Source of the DNA: Cricetomys ansorgei
Lineage: Eukaryota; Chordata; Mammalia; Rodentia; Nesomyidae
Assembly (NCBI GenBank): GCA_026225945.1
Contig: JAMJFZ010002307.1
Location: 4,742,501-4,806,500, forward strand
Reading direction: 5' to 3'
Length of the DNA stretch: 64,000 nucleotides
Below, in pieces: positions 45,801-57,629 of this stretch (position 1 is its first letter; every line of letters starts with the position of its first letter). The position numbers were made by a program, and so were the translations under genes. The notes below the pieces were generated by a model. The model was not told the origin of the DNA. It was given only the letters and a program-made list of their open reading frames with translations, and did not search any database.

Positions 45801-46189
45801 CAGAAGTGGGGCACTCGGAGAGGAACATAAGATGCCCCGGCTTAAGAAAAATAGACAAAAGAAAAAAGTAAGAACATAAACTAAAACAAGATAATAAATT
45901 TGCTGCCCCTATTTAGTCTATTCAGAACCTTAGCAGGTTGAGTGACTTCCACCTACATGGTAAGGTGTTTGTCTATACTCACTCTACCAGTTCAAATACT
46001 AATATCTCCCAGAAGCAAATCCAGAATGGTTTTATCCGCCACCTGGGCATCTTTAGCATTCATTCAAGATGGCATATAAAGTTAATGCAAGTCTACCAAT
46101 TTGGCATCCACACTCATGCAGTCTCCACATTAAAAACATACACATATACATGCTGGTTGGAATGAGGAATGACCCCAGAAGCACATGTA

Positions 46190-46488
46190 TTTGACGATTT
46201 TGTCCCCCATTGGTGGCACTATTTGGGGAGGTTATGGAACCTGTAGTAGGTTCAGCCTTGCTGGAGGAAGAAAGTCTCTGGAGGAGCTTACTCTACTTCC
46301 AGTTCATTCTCTTAGCTCCCTTTATGATAAACTTCCAGATTCCTACTCTGGCCACCATGACCTCCTCACCATTATGGATCCTCCCTAGCCCATGCAGCCA
46401 TAAGCCAAAATGAAGCCTTCCTTCCATAAGTTGCCTCTGGTCCTGGAGTTTGAACCAGCAACAGAAAAGTAGCTAATGTGCATGACAA
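46190..46488 (+). mobile_element. MaLR LTR (ORR1-like)
   Basis: 'cccattggtggcactatttg', 'agccttgctggaggaagaaa', 'cataagccaaaatgaagcct' and 'caacagaaaagtagctaatg' follow ORR1 from the central region to the LTR end. Confidence 0.82.
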
Positions 46489-47009
46489 GGTCAGGAGTGA
46501 ACCAAACGCATTCAACACCTCTGCATCCAAATGGGAATCTAAGTCCTTCCCCGGAGTCGGAAGTAAAACTAGAGAGTGCTGTTTCCTCTTCTGATCTCTC
46601 TTCTGTAATACTCGGGGTATAAAATTAACAACCCTTAGATATGAAAATAAAACCAGTATGTTGAGACAGTTATAACAAAGTAAAAATAGCAAAGGTATTT
46701 ACTTAGCGTATCTGTTTATATTTTATAATAGACATGTTTTCACTAAATACTGAGGATAAAACCCTGAAAATGACAGGTTTCCTTCCTGTAGCTGGTCATG
46801 TAACCATAATCTTAACAGAGGAAACATCTCCTACCACTGCCTATTCTGTATCCCATTTGCCTACAGTGAGTCCCTCAGCTGGTCCCACTATCCTATTTTC
46901 AAACGTAATAACCCCAAAGAGGAAGACAAAGGAGCTCATGTCCTGTAAGTTGAGATCTATGAATGAATAATCGTCTACACTACAGCTACTCACAGTAGAA
47001 TGGAAAGCC
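46489..47009. other. Unassigned stretch
   Basis: Nothing recognised. Confidence 0.35.
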
Positions 47010-47205
47010 TACTGTGCCTCTGTGTCTGGGTTCAAATCCCAGCTCACCACTCACAACCCGTACAATGTTGAAAAAGTCACCTCCTCTCTTTGAACTTGCA
47101 TTTCTTCATCCCTTGGGATTTTACTGGGCTAATTGCAACGGTGTACATAAAAGCGGTCCTGTGAACTGAAACATGCTATGTGGGTATTGGCTGTCCTTAT
47201 GAACA
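47010..47205 (+). repeat. MIR SINE fossil
   Basis: 'gtctgggttcaaatcccagc' is the tRNA-like B-box half of MIR, followed by 'gaaaaagtcacctcctctct' and 'ttgcatttcttcatcccttg' (core). Confidence 0.85.
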
Positions 47206-48377
47206 GGACTCACCCAGAGAGACTCAAATTACTGTTTAAGGAAATGGCCAATTTGCATAGCCGCCTGGATTTTTACTGTCAATGACTTTGACTGGGATTC
47301 AAATGCTTCCACAGTGGGGCAGTTCCATTCACTGAAGACCCAGCTGGTGCAACAGTTTGGGATGTGCACTGAAAGATGCTTGGAAATACCTGCTGGTCTT
47401 TCAGCCATTGTGTTACAAAACCAGGTAGGGGAATCCTTTTATCATTTCTGCAGCTGAATATGCTTTAAACCCCCTGACGGAGCCAAAATTGTCAGACCGA
47501 ATCCCACTTGTGACGATCCAACCAGGCTCACCTGTCCTCTCCTTGTTAACCACCGAGGCTTTTCGGGATGAAATCCTGCAGACCCTAAAACAGGCAAAAC
47601 TTGACTTAACTTCAAGGAAAGTTTTGGATTTCAATGGACCTTTGAAGTCCCTTCAAAAGCAATGAGGACTTCAATAAGAGGTCTGCCCATACAGAGGACC
47701 ATGGAGGCCGGCCATTTGTAGACATTCAGTTCATCTAGGAGAAGTTGTCTGGTGAAAATTGGTTCAGTTAGGAGGGGCTATGTGAGGAATGCCAGTTCAA
47801 ACTCAGTAGGATGAAAATGAGCTGGTTTTAGATGATCAAACCTTACCACTTTGTTCTTCTTGAGTTTATAAAGGCATGTGTTCTGTTTCTTGTGAAAGCT
47901 GATCGATGCAATAACTGTCGTAAATTAGAGCGAGCATACACTATTTAAGATTTAGGAAAAGCTTAGCACATAAGTTGTCTGTCTACGTATGTATTTCAAT
48001 TTTGTAATTAACAACAAATATTTTGAAGTGAAAAAAAAAAAACTCCAGATTACGAATGCAGACTTTTACAGACGAATGGAAAGCTTCCATTTATGTCAAG
48101 TGCATTCTATGTCAAAATAAGCTAAAGTAGCAATTCTTCAAATAGTTTTAATCACACAATACTTTACAAATCAAGCTAATAGAAATTGCACATTGGGAAT
48201 CTTTATCTAAAACGTTTCTGGTGGAGCACATTATGCTACAGCTAAATCATTTTTACTGTGAAAGTTACTGTTTTCTAATCTGCAAACGTGTCAGATGATG
48301 CCACAGGAAGTTAATTATAGCAAATGTGCTTAACCAGGGGCTCGCTGCAGAGTAGATTCTATCAAGTAGCTTTGTAC

Positions 48378-48490
48378 ATATAAGTATATAATCTGTCATT
48401 TTCACTTAATTAGAAATGTAAATACATCAAGCTCCATCTTAAAAAATATTTACTCTGCACATCATAAATGATTTATAAATTTGAGACATA
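48378..48490 (+). repeat. Diverged direct repeat, copy A
   Basis: Contains 'aatctgtcattttcacttaa', 'ttagaaatgtaaatacatca', 'agctccatcttaaaaaatat', 'ttactctgcacatcataaat' and 'gatttataaat', matched in order at 49013-49125. Confidence 0.85.
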
Positions 48491-49012
48491 CATAGAATGT
48501 CCCAAACTTTATTTAATCTCATTCATAGATAGAATACTGTCATTCCATAATAGGAATTTTGTTTCTGAATATATTTAATTCCTAAATTGATGCTGGAGTT
48601 CTTGAGTTCTTTCGACTAGAAAGACAGTACCAGGTACACACCAAAACGTGACTGTCCCAGCAAAGGACAATGGCATCAAAGCAAGGCACTCGGCCCATTA
48701 CACTGTTCTGAGCTAGACGTGCTACGAGGACTCACCAGTAATCAAACAGGACTTCTAAAAGGCAATATGGTTTCCAGAAAAACAAACATCGTGATGAATT
48801 CTAATACTTCTTGTGACCCTAAGAGTTTTATTTAGTCCACAGATTAAGATCTTGGAGTAAATATAATAAATATACTTTAAAGGTTATGTATCAGCGAGGT
48901 GTCAGTGTGCATAAGGATGGTGTGTTCTAGTCATAATTAAATTTCAAACCTAATTATAATATGAGGCTTCCTTTTAATTACATTGCAATATTTTCCTTTC
49001 CAAAGAAGATGA

Positions 49013-49125
49013 TTCGTATAGCATCTTTTATCTGTAATTTTCATTTAATTAAAAATGTAAATAAATCAAGCCTCCTGCTTAAAAATATTTACTTTGCACA
49101 TTTAAAAGAGAATTTATAAAGCTGG
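49013..49125 (+). repeat. Diverged direct repeat, copy B
   Basis: Contains 'tatctgtaattttcatttaa', 'ttaaaaatgtaaataaatca', 'agcctcctgcttaaaaatat', 'ttactttgcacatttaaaag' and 'aatttataaa'. About 80 percent identical by eye to copy A, about 640 bases to its left. Confidence 0.85.
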
Positions 49126-49234
49126 GTTATATCTAGTTAATCATATTTACTTGGAGCCTTAAACATGATGAATAAATACATAGGAGTTGAGGTCTAAATT
49201 TTTCTAAATATCATGAAGACAAGGGGGGAAATGT

Positions 49235-49425
49235 TGCCAGTAATTATCTTTCTTACCAGTGACAATTCTTCTGTCACCCCTGGAAAAAATCCTACTAATC
49301 CTTCAAAGTCAAGTTCAAATGTCACCTCCTTTGTGTGGAGCCTTGCTGAACTCCTGTAGCCAAATTCAAGAGAAGACAAGGGGACAGTGGCTAACAACTT
49401 AGATCCATAAGGAACACCAGGCTAG
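49235..49425 (+). repeat. L2 fossil
   Basis: 'aatccttcaaagtcaagttc', 'aaatgtcacctcctttgtgt' and 'ggagccttgctgaactcctg' match the conserved L2 3' region well. Confidence 0.8.
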
Positions 49426-49804
49426 ATCCGGATGCTATACAATCCTGGAATCAGGGCCTTCACTAAAATTATTCCCAAAGAAAATTGAATGTGGCGAGAG
49501 GGGAATTTGAAGTACCCAGTTCCACGGAAGCTCAGGTTCTTCCCCTTGGGACACACAAGCTTCCAGGAAGGGATTCTTAGGCAAACAATGCGGAGCCAGG
49601 GCAGGCTTATGCCTGGCGGTACAGCTTCTCACTCTGTGGGTCAGGACCGCATGTGAGGCCCTACGGAGATGAGGAGATTACAAAAACCGCAACCATAAAG
49701 CTGTTCTGAACACATTGCATAACTGAAAACTAACTCAAAACCAAAAGCTTAATGAATCTGCGCTGTTTCCAGAAGCACTCACCCATGCTGTGCCCATGAC
49801 TTCA
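49426..49804. other. Unassigned stretch
   Basis: Nothing recognised. Confidence 0.35.
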
Positions 49805-49968
49805 CTGTAACCTTGGTTCCCAGCACCCAATTGGCGGCTCACCACCATCTGTACCACAGTTCCGGGGGATCCAACGCCCTCCCCTGGCCTCTCAGGCAAT
49901 GTACAAACGTGGTGTACAGCTGTGCATTCAAGCAAAACAGCCGTACACATGAAATAAAAGTAATTCTC
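49805..49968 (+). mobile_element. B2 SINE, 5' truncated
   Basis: 'ttggttcccagcacccaatt' (B-box) to 'ggtgtacagctgtgcattca' and tail 'gaaataaaagtaa'. The A-box head is missing. Confidence 0.88.
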
Positions 49969-50152
49969 AAACTGGGCGGTGGTGGTGCACATCTTTAATC
50001 CCAGCACTCGGGAGGCAGAGGTTGGAGGATCTCTATAAATTCTAAGCCAGCCTGGTCTACAGAGTGAGTTCCAGGACAGCCAGAGTTACAACAGAGAAAC
50101 CCTGTCTCAAAACAAAAACAAAAACAAACAAATAAATAAATAAATCTCAAAA
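49969..50152 (+). mobile_element. B1 SINE
   Basis: 'ctgggcggtggtggtgcaca', 'aatcccagcactcgggaggc', 'ggtctacagagtgagttcca' and 'gaaaccctgtctcaaaacaa', tail with aaataaataaa. 'aattctcaaa'-like sequence before and 'aatctcaaaa' after it may be a target duplication. Confidence 0.96.
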
Positions 50153-50219
50153 AATAATTTTAATACCTCCTGGTGTTATTTCCTTATATTATGCCTGACC
50201 TCAGATTATAAACAAGAAA

Positions 50220-51358
50220 AAAGATTGGAAGTGGCAAAATGGCAGAGCACAGTGAAATATGGCTTAATCAAAGAATGTCAGGACCCAGAGGGTGGAGAAA
50301 ATCTTATCAAGGGAAGATTGAACATGGGAAGGGAACTTGGCAAGGAGGTGATAGACACACTGTCACTGGTAATAATGAGATTTTGCCTTCAACAAAGGAA
50401 CCAATGGCTGAGGAATGGAGGAGGCTAATGGGAACAGGAGGGTGCAAGATATGCCAGGGCAATAGTGGCATAAGCTTTGGGAGCAACCAATCAATAACTG
50501 ATTTGACTTAATGCCCACTACAGGAGATGAAACTCATACCCAACATTGCTTGGGTAAACCAAGAACCAAAGACTAGGTATCCCAGGGACCTAGGGTAAAT
50601 CCAAATACTACTGGTCTAGAAAAAGACAATAATGCAGTGATAAAATGACTCCTCATGACATTCTACTCTACTCATAGATCAGCACCTTGCTCAGTCAGTG
50701 TCAGAGAGGCTTCCCCTAAGCAGATGGGAACACATACAGAGACCCACAGTCAGACGTTATGCAGACAGTGAGAGACCTTGGAACATTCAGCTCTAAATGG
50801 GATTATCTCCATCAAATCACTCCCTTCAAGCTCAGAGCACCCCTCAGAAGAAGAGATGGGAAGAGTGTAAGAGCCAGAGGGGATGGAGGACACCAAAAAT
50901 TGAGGTCTCAAAAACATGAGTAATTATATGAGCAAGCTCATAGAAACTCGCAGAGACTGAAGCAGCATGCACAGAGACTGCAAGGCCCACATGGTTCTGC
51001 ACCAGGCTCTCTCTGTGTATGTATTATGGCTTCCAGTTTAATGCTCGGTGTGCAAACAAGTGGATCTCTGATTCTTGCGCCTTCTCTTGGGCTTTTTTCC
51101 TTCCACTGATTTGTCTTGTTCAACTTCGATGTGATAGTTTTTGTTTGGTTTTATTTAGATGCATTTTTTAAATGAATGAATGAACGAATGAAAACCTGGC
51201 CATTAGGGTAAGGCTTAACAACTAAACTTTCACTTATACCTGCTTAGAGAGGGAAAACTCATCTTCTCCAGTAGAGTAACACTGGGTATATCAACTACTC
51301 CAGGGCAGGCCTCATGTTTGGGAGCTGACCAACATAAAATGGACTCCACAGTTTCGGG

Positions 51359-51406
<48 letters not shown>

Positions 51407-51656
51407 ACGCGCACATGCTGTTATTTGGTTACAGTTCAGTGGGTTTTTTGTTTTGCTTTGTTTTGGGGGAGTGTCATTTTGTTTTCTTGGTTTGGGGGGT
51501 TCTATTGTTATATTGAGTTTTTGTTTGCTTTTTGAGAAAGAACTTAAAATTGAGTGGGTAGTTGGGGGAGAGGATCTTGAAGGACTTGGTGGAGGGGAAG
51601 AATATGATCACAATATATTTAGATTTAAAAATTGTTTTAAATAATAAAACAATATA
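50220..51656 (+). mobile_element. L1 3' UTR, sense, near-complete
   Basis: Sense rodent L1 3' UTR in normal order: 'tgcccactacaggagatgaa', 'gggacctagggtaaatccaa', 'gactcctcatgacattctac', 'gagacccacagtcagacgtt', 'gccagaggggatggaggaca', 'tggttctgcaccaggctctc', 'cttccactgatttgtcttgt' and 'gaagaatatgatcacaatat', ending in a short A-rich tail. The same subfamily as the inverted copy at 13468-14188. Confidence 0.88.
51362..51410. repeat. (GT)n microsatellite
   Basis: Pure GT run ending 'gcacgcgcac', inside the L1 3' UTR. Confidence 0.97.
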
Positions 51657-51800
51657 TAAGGCTTATTGGCCCTTCCTTAATGGCCCTTCCATTATGTGAG
51701 GGTACAGAAATAGACAGCCCTCACCAGACACTGGATCTGCTTGCATTCATCATAGACTCTCAGACTGCAGAAGTGTGACCACTCAATTTTAGTTGTTCAT
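51657..51800 (+). mobile_element. MLT1/MST-type MaLR LTR fragment
   Basis: 'ttccattatgtgagggtaca', 'agccctcaccagacactgga' and 'agactgcagaagtgtgacc' follow the central part of MLT1-type LTRs. Confidence 0.7.
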
Positions 51801-51811
51801 AAAGCTACCCA

Positions 51812-52035
51812 GCTTAAGGCTAAGGAGATGGCTCAACGGTCAAGCACACTGACTGCACTTGCAGAGATCCAGGCTCAGTTCCCAGCACCCACATGGTGGC
51901 TCACAACCATCTATGACTCCAACTCCAGGGGTATCTAACACCTTTTTCTGACTTCTGCAGGCACCAGGTATGCATGTGGTGTGCATACATACTTTCAACA
52001 ACGAACACTCATGCACATAAAATAAGTCAAAAAAT
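51812..52035 (+). mobile_element. B2 SINE
   Basis: 'aaggagatggctcaacggtc', 'ggctcagttcccagcaccca' and 'ggtggctcacaaccatctat', tail 'cacataaaataagtc'. Confidence 0.93.
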
Positions 52036-52069
52036 TATCCAGCTTAAGGTATTTTATTAGAGAAACCAA

Positions 52070-52158
52070 ATAAATGAAGACCAATGTCCATATCCTAATC
52101 CCAAGAATTTGTAAACCTGTTACTTTACATTGCAAAAGAAGCCTGGCAGATGTGTGTT
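52070..52158 (+). mobile_element. MLT1-type LTR fragment
   Basis: 'ccatatcctaatcccaagaa', 'tttgtaaacctgttacttta' and 'gaagcctggcagatgtg' resemble the 5' part of MLT1. Confidence 0.6.
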
Positions 52159-52320
52159 GGGAGAGACGATTCAGTAGTAAACACTGCAAACATGAGGTCC
52201 AGAGTTTGGATCCCCAGGACCCAGAACTATCTTCATGGCCATAGTGGCCCACCTGCAATCCCATCATGTATGAGGGGAGCAAGTAATCTCCAGAGGAGGT
52301 CGGCTAGCTATTAACGGACT
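52159..52320 (+). mobile_element. B4/RSINE-type SINE, partial
   Basis: 'gggagagacgattcagtagt' (head), 'gagtttggatccccaggacc' (B-box) and a short diverged B1-like body ('gcccacctgcaatcccatca'). Confidence 0.6.
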
Positions 52321-52510
52321 AGCCAATCAGCAAGCTCCAGGCTTGTTTGTTTTTGATGCCTATGTTGTTGCTTATGTGTGTTCTTAGTCAACACTGTGCA
52401 GGTATGATTTCCCCTTTTCCATCTGTTCCATCTCAGTAAGTGGCAGAATTGCATCCACAGAAGTGAGATGAGGGAATCGAAGGGGAAGGAATAGTTGTTT
52501 TCCTGGGTAG

Positions 52511-52577
52511 TAAAATATATAAAATAAAATAAAATAAAAAATAAAATAAAATAAAATAAAATAAAATAAAATAAAAT
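52511..52577. repeat. (AAAAT)n microsatellite
   Basis: Pentanucleotide run of about twelve units with one disruption. Confidence 0.96.
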
Positions 52578-52616
52578 TCCTAAAACTTTCCCAGTTAGAA
52601 TAGATAAGATAAATAA

Positions 52617-52650
52617 ATGCATGCATGCATACATACATACATACATATAT
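52617..52650. repeat. (ATGC)n(ATAC)n microsatellite
   Basis: Short compound tetranucleotide run. Confidence 0.92.
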
Positions 52651-54004
52651 AAGAAAACTAAAAACAGCTAATATACTCTATCAGACCATAAAGGGCTACC
52701 AAGAAGACAGTAAGAGGAACAGATAAGTTTCTATCATGAAGGAAGATCCAGTCCCCCCAGGCATCCCCTTGCTCCTCCTAGTTATCTGTCTAGGCTGTAA
52801 CTCCGAGCACTTGATCCCTCACAGGAGAGGTCCTGGTGCAGGGTAGAGATTAGTCTGCGGGAAGCACGGTTTGTGGCATGGTCCTGCATTCACTATTGGT
52901 CTCACTCCTGGGCACGTGATGAGGCTGTTGACGGAAACTCAATCCGCTATCAGCCCGGTCTGGATATCGACCTGAAAGAGCTAGAAGGAGAGTGTGGAAT
53001 GACACATTTGGACAGAACTCTGGTGAGGTGGGGATTTGAAGGGAATGTCAGAGGGGAAAGGTTGTTTTTATATGTCAGAGGTCAAGGTTGCTTTTATAAT
53101 ACAGTTTTTAAAAGGTTTCTATGGCATCACATCAGAGCTTAAAGGCAGTTTCCAACTGACCAGATCTCCATGAGTGGAGTAGGCTCTGTTTGGTGCTAAA
53201 GCAGGCAGTATAAATGAGGTGACTCACCTCCAAGACAAGCCACCAGCATCCCTGAGCTACCCATTCAGGACACCCCAAAACTGAAGCTCCTCCCACTTAT
53301 GCTGCACTGAAAGTGCCCCCCACTGAAAGACTCTGGACCTGGTGACCAGCATGTCACTCTCTCAGAAGTGTCCCCTAACTACCCTCATGCCACCAGGCTC
53401 TTTTCTTTCTTCTTCCCTTGGAAACACCCATTCCTTATAAAGTCCAAGCCTCTTCCTGGTTTCAGTCAACACAGGGAACTGGATGTTATCTGACACTCCG
53501 GGCACTACGCTAGACATGGAGAACTCAAAGGCAAAAGCATGCTCTTTGCTCTGAAGTAATCCACAACCATATCATACGGTGGTATCATGCATCCCCTGCC
53601 CCAGAACTCAGAGGTGGGGTGACTACACCTTTCCTGTGTACTTTTGCAACTGACCCAGCTCTCTTTCCCTGAACCTGAGTTCTGGAGTTCTGGAAGCTTC
53701 CTAGACCTCCCACAGTGAGCATTCCATGACTTATCCAGATCATTCTCTCTGGGTCTACCAAGCATCGTGGATAAATTGTTCTTATTTCAGTTTCACTACC
53801 AGAGAATGACAGGAAGTAACTGTGTGCGCCGGTGTCCCTCCACCAGATATCACGGTGACAGTCGCCTCTGTGCCTCATAAAACACTCACACATTCTGTCT
53901 CCCCAAGGACAGCGCACAGGGGCTTGGGGCGCAGTCCCTGGAACTTGTAACAAAACAAAATTTTTGTTTCCATATTTTTAAACATTTTATTTACTCTCAG
54001 TGTG
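52651..54004. other. Unassigned stretch
   Basis: About 1.35 kb. 53485-53570 may be a reversed L2 scrap ('actccgggcactacgctaga'). The 122- and 86-codon minus frames at 53505-53953 overlap each other and lack recognisable features. Confidence 0.35.
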
Positions 54005-54180
54005 TACGTGTGTATGAGAGGGAGACAGAGAGAGGGGTGGTGTATCTAGGTGCATGTCTGGAGGTCAGAAGATAACTTCTGGGAGTCAGCTCTCTCCTCT
54101 CGCTGTGGGTTCCAGGATCAGACTCGAGTCACGAGGTTTGCACAGCAAGCTCGTATACCCATTGAGCCATCCCGCCACCC
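54005..54180 (-). mobile_element. B3/B4-group SINE, antisense
   Basis: 'tctggaggtcagaagataac', 'gggttccaggatcagactcg' and 'acccattgagccatcccgcc' form the reverse complement of a tRNA-headed rodent SINE. Confidence 0.9.
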
Positions 54181-54984
54181 CAAATTGTTTTGTTTGCTCA
54201 TTTGTTTGTTTTGTGAAAGTTTGGGGGGTTTTGTTATTGTTTGGGGGTATGGGGGTATGTTGCAGTTACAATCCACTGACCAGCATTATCTCAGTAAGGA
54301 AGACAGCATTAACAATCATTGGTTCCGGGCTCAGGCAGCTTGCTGGAGGGTTCAAGGCAAAAGCACAGCCTTACGAAAACAAAACAAGAAGTAATTTTTC
54401 ACCAAACAAGCACATATGTGAAAGAAAGGACGTACATTTCCCCAGGGCAATCATAAAACAGCTTTAAGTCCTTGCACAACAGAGGGACCTCGCCTCTCCT
54501 CCTCTCCTCTCATCTTTCTGTCTGCCTGTTCTGCCTTATGCCTAAGGCTGCACCTAGGCCTCATTTTTAAAACCTCTGACCTATCCTTCATCCTCTAGAT
54601 ACCTGGCTCTGCCACATGAAGGGATCTGGATAAGGAACACCCTGATGGACAGGGCTCAGTTCTGGTGTTCTTCTACCTCAGCTTGTGTGGCTGCCATTCT
54701 TCTCCAAGCTCAGGAAATACACATGGTTCTGGGATGCTTCTCCCTGTCTGGATGTGGTACCACTCACCCTCTAGGCTTCACACAGAGGGACCCGGGACTT
54801 CCCTGCCCTCATCATCTCTCCGCCAGTAGCTGCTGCCTTCTCTTCAGCCTGTGCCAGACTTTGTTGGCAGCTGCTGCCAAAGCGTCCCACAGGGCCCGCT
54901 CCAAGTTTCCCTGTCGAGATGAGCTTCCAGCTTTGTATGGTATAGATCCGAATAAAGCTCAAGATGTGACTCCCAGTCTTGGAA
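54181..54984. other. Unassigned stretch
   Basis: No named repeat. 'ccgaataaagctcaagatg' near 54950 resembles a poly(A) signal region of an LTR but I cannot trace an LTR around it. Open frames of 137 and 143 codons are unsupported. Confidence 0.35.
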
Positions 54985-55350
54985 AACCTACAGCACAGCG
55001 TCCTGGAGGTGATGTTATGGGGAGCCACCGTAGTTGTTCGAATGTTCCCTATGGGCTACAGATGTTTGAACAGTGAGTCTCTAGTTGGTGGCACTGTTTG
55101 GGGAGATTTAGGAGGTGAGCCCTTATTGGAGACAGTTCGTCACTGGAGGTGGGCTTTGATAGTTTAGAGATGTGCCATTTCCAGTTCACTCTTGCTTCCT
55201 GCTTTTAGTTTAAGAGGTAAACTTGTAGCAACCCACTCCAGCCATCATACTTGCTGTCTGATGCCACCTGTCACTGTCATTGAGGAGGCTGACCCTCTGG
55301 AACTGTGCACCAAAATAAACTCTTCTAAAAGCTGCCTTGGGCATGATGTC
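54985..55350 (+). mobile_element. MaLR LTR (ORR1-like)
   Basis: 'gtgagtctctagttggtggc', 'actgtttggggagatttagg', 'cgtcactggaggtgggcttt', 'gcaccaaaataaactcttct' and 'gctgccttgggcatgatgtc' give a well-ordered ORR1-type LTR with its poly(A) signal. Confidence 0.9.
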
Positions 55351-56478
55351 TTAGAAGTGCCATTTCCCAACTACAAAGGTAAATTTTGTTTCCAGAGAAC
55401 AATACCAATTTCCATACGTACAAATCATTTGCTAATTCGAATATTGTTTTGAACACATGAACAGCAGCCTTTCATTATATAGACATCAGGCAGCAACTGC
55501 CACTTAGCTTTGTCCATTAGATCTCATGGAGTCCCACTGCTCTTTACAAACACTTAGTAAGTAGGTGTCCTCATGCATGGCCCTTCTGTCTATAAGAACT
55601 ATTTTACTAAACACCAAGGGAAACGCTCACTCTGTACCAGAACAACTTAGAAATGTGGTCTGACCTTGACAATAATGTCGCTCGTCCCCTGTGGTCCAGG
55701 GTAACAGATCAATGCATGCCCAGCTAAATATGCTTTCCAGGTCTGAATTCTCAGTCTAGTAATCACCCCTTCATGGCTGGTACAGACCTAGATGTGCTAT
55801 TGAATAAGATGAATCAATGAAGGAGCACTCCCATTTTCCTAAAGCTGATCATTTCCCATTCATCCTCAGCCACTCCTGCTTGAAGACACTCCAGTTCCTT
55901 GGATCACAAGTTTCCTGTGTTGACTACTCTCAGGCAACCGCTTAAAATCTGTGTTTTAAAACCTGTTGAGTTTTCTTTCTGCTTAAGTTACATTGTTCCG
56001 GTGTTTTCCCTAAGTAGATACACAGAAAGAGCTTCCAGAAAACAAACCTGGCAGGATTCAATATATTAGAGTCTCCAAACTCTTGTAAAAGAGGCTTTCA
56101 AGTTACAAGGAGAGTGGGATGGCTTTCAACCTGACTTCAGTGGTACCTGCCTTGAGAAGCTGATGTGTGAACCCCTTTCCCTTTTCCTCTTCCACACCCT
56201 CCCCTGCCTTGATGTAGCCCTTCTTAAAGCTTTCTAAATTCTTGTGCTCGCCCACCAGCCTCCCAGAACCCTTTTCTCGGCTGTGGATTCAGTCAGGCAA
56301 TAGGAGGGAATGTGCCTTGGAATATTCGGCCCCTGAAGTGGGTCCTGGCATTTATCATGTGCTCAGTTAGTATCTGAAGGATGCATTCATGCATCCATGC
56401 CTGCATGGAAGGATGGATGGGTGCGTGCATACTTAGAAAGGTGAAACATATTATTCAATTCTCCTGAGACATTTGTTC
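55351..56478. other. Unassigned stretch
   Basis: About 1.1 kb, no gene or named repeat recognised. A small gcat/catg/gatg-rich patch lies at 56385-56425. Confidence 0.35.
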
Positions 56479-56486
56479 CTCTAAAC

Positions 56487-56716
56487 CAGTGGTTCTCAAC
56501 CTCCCTAATGCTGCCCTTTAATACAGTTTAATGCAGTTCCTCATGTTGTGGTAACTCTCAACCATAAAATTATTTTCATTGCTAGTTCATGACTATAATT
56601 TTGCTGCTGTTGTGAATCATAATGTAAACATCTGATATGCAGATGATCTTAGAAGACCCCGTGAAAGGGTCATTCGACCCCCAAAAGGATTGGGACCCAC
56701 ATATTGAGAACTGCTG
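56487..56716. mobile_element. URR1 hAT-Charlie element, both ends present
   Basis: Rodent non-autonomous hAT element. The terminal inverted repeats are CAGTGGTTCTCAACCT at the left and ATTGAGAACTGCTG at the right. Flanks 'ctctaaac' and 'gtctagag' match at 5 of 8 positions, as an aged 8-bp target duplication would. Internal 'gtgaaagggtcattcgaccc' is typical. No transposase. Confidence 0.92.
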
Positions 56717-56724
56717 GTCTAGAG

Positions 56725-57629
56725 ACTGGGAAATACTTGGAAGGCTGGAGGACTGTAAGGCTACATTTCTCCATCTGTGTGGAGAGAAGGTCCACTCACA
56801 GCCTGGGAAGACTCTGTCATGTGGTTTTTATTGTCAGCTTTCTTTTCTGTTCTGGGGTGGGGACGTGGATTCCAAAATCTTCCAGGACACAGACACAGTT
56901 GTGAAAAGACTATAAGTCCTACTTTTCAGGGGCTCCTGGTGATCCCTGTCAACCCTAGAAAAGGCAGCCCAGGGTCACAGGCTGTCAGCTCCTCAACGCT
57001 TTGCTGGACAGCTCGCCTCTTGAAGGACATTTCAAGAGCTTCTCAGAGAATGCTTTCTCAATCCTGTACTCCCTTCCTGTCACTTCAACTTGCCCACCAC
57101 ATGGCAGGTGCTTGGGACAGCCTTGTTCCTCTCCAGACCTCCAGGCTAAGGCTAGCTTCACCACTTGGTGTCTCAGCCGAGACTCCACTTGAATTTCTGC
57201 CAGTCTCCTTCCTGGGCCCTCCATTTTGTCACCTATCTACCTTGTCACTTTGTCCCCTGAAAGGCCTTTCACATAAGTCCTGTGTGGAGGTGGAACCACC
57301 CCTTTCTGCTTCTGAAGAGCTCATCTACCTGAAGAATCTGACAGCTGTAGAGAGTCAGAGCACAGAGTGAGTCACATGAGCACATCTGGGAGACCATAAA
57401 CAACAAACTCAGAATCCAAGAAGCCAAGCAGGCAACAGGGAATCTAAACACACCAGCAGAAAGTCTGTGCTATGGGGAACTAAAGCTCCAAAGAGAAACC
57501 AATGTCCCAGAGAGACAAGAAGCCAAATAAAATGTATGAGGTCCAGCTACAGCACTGCAGCGGCTAGTGCCTGCTCTGCCTTCATTATTTGCCTCCACCA
57601 TGTACATTGTATTTGTGTGCTATCTAGAA
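56725..57629. other. Unassigned stretch with the longest open frame of the window
   Basis: Holds a 197-codon plus-strand frame (56777-57370) that begins just after the URR1 element. Its translation is proline-, leucine- and serine-rich, with no motif, domain or splice signal I recognise. I do not call it a gene. Confidence 0.35.

Larger units (their letters stand above)
47206..49234. promoter_or_regulatory. AT-rich repeat-poor stretch, candidate conserved non-coding DNA
   Basis: About 2 kb without recognisable SINEs, LTRs or microsatellites. From 47880 it is AT-rich with many TAATTA/ATTTAAT motifs and holds a diverged direct repeat (48378-48490 and 49013-49125). Regulatory function is inference. 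Confidence 0.3.

Noticed and set aside
54645..55076. 143-codon open frame
   Set aside because: Its end runs into an ORR1 LTR and no domain is visible.
56777..57370. 197-codon open frame, the longest in the window
   Set aside because: Biased towards P, L and S, no motif, starts just after a transposon, no splice or promoter evidence. In 64 kb of six frames one such frame is expected by chance.
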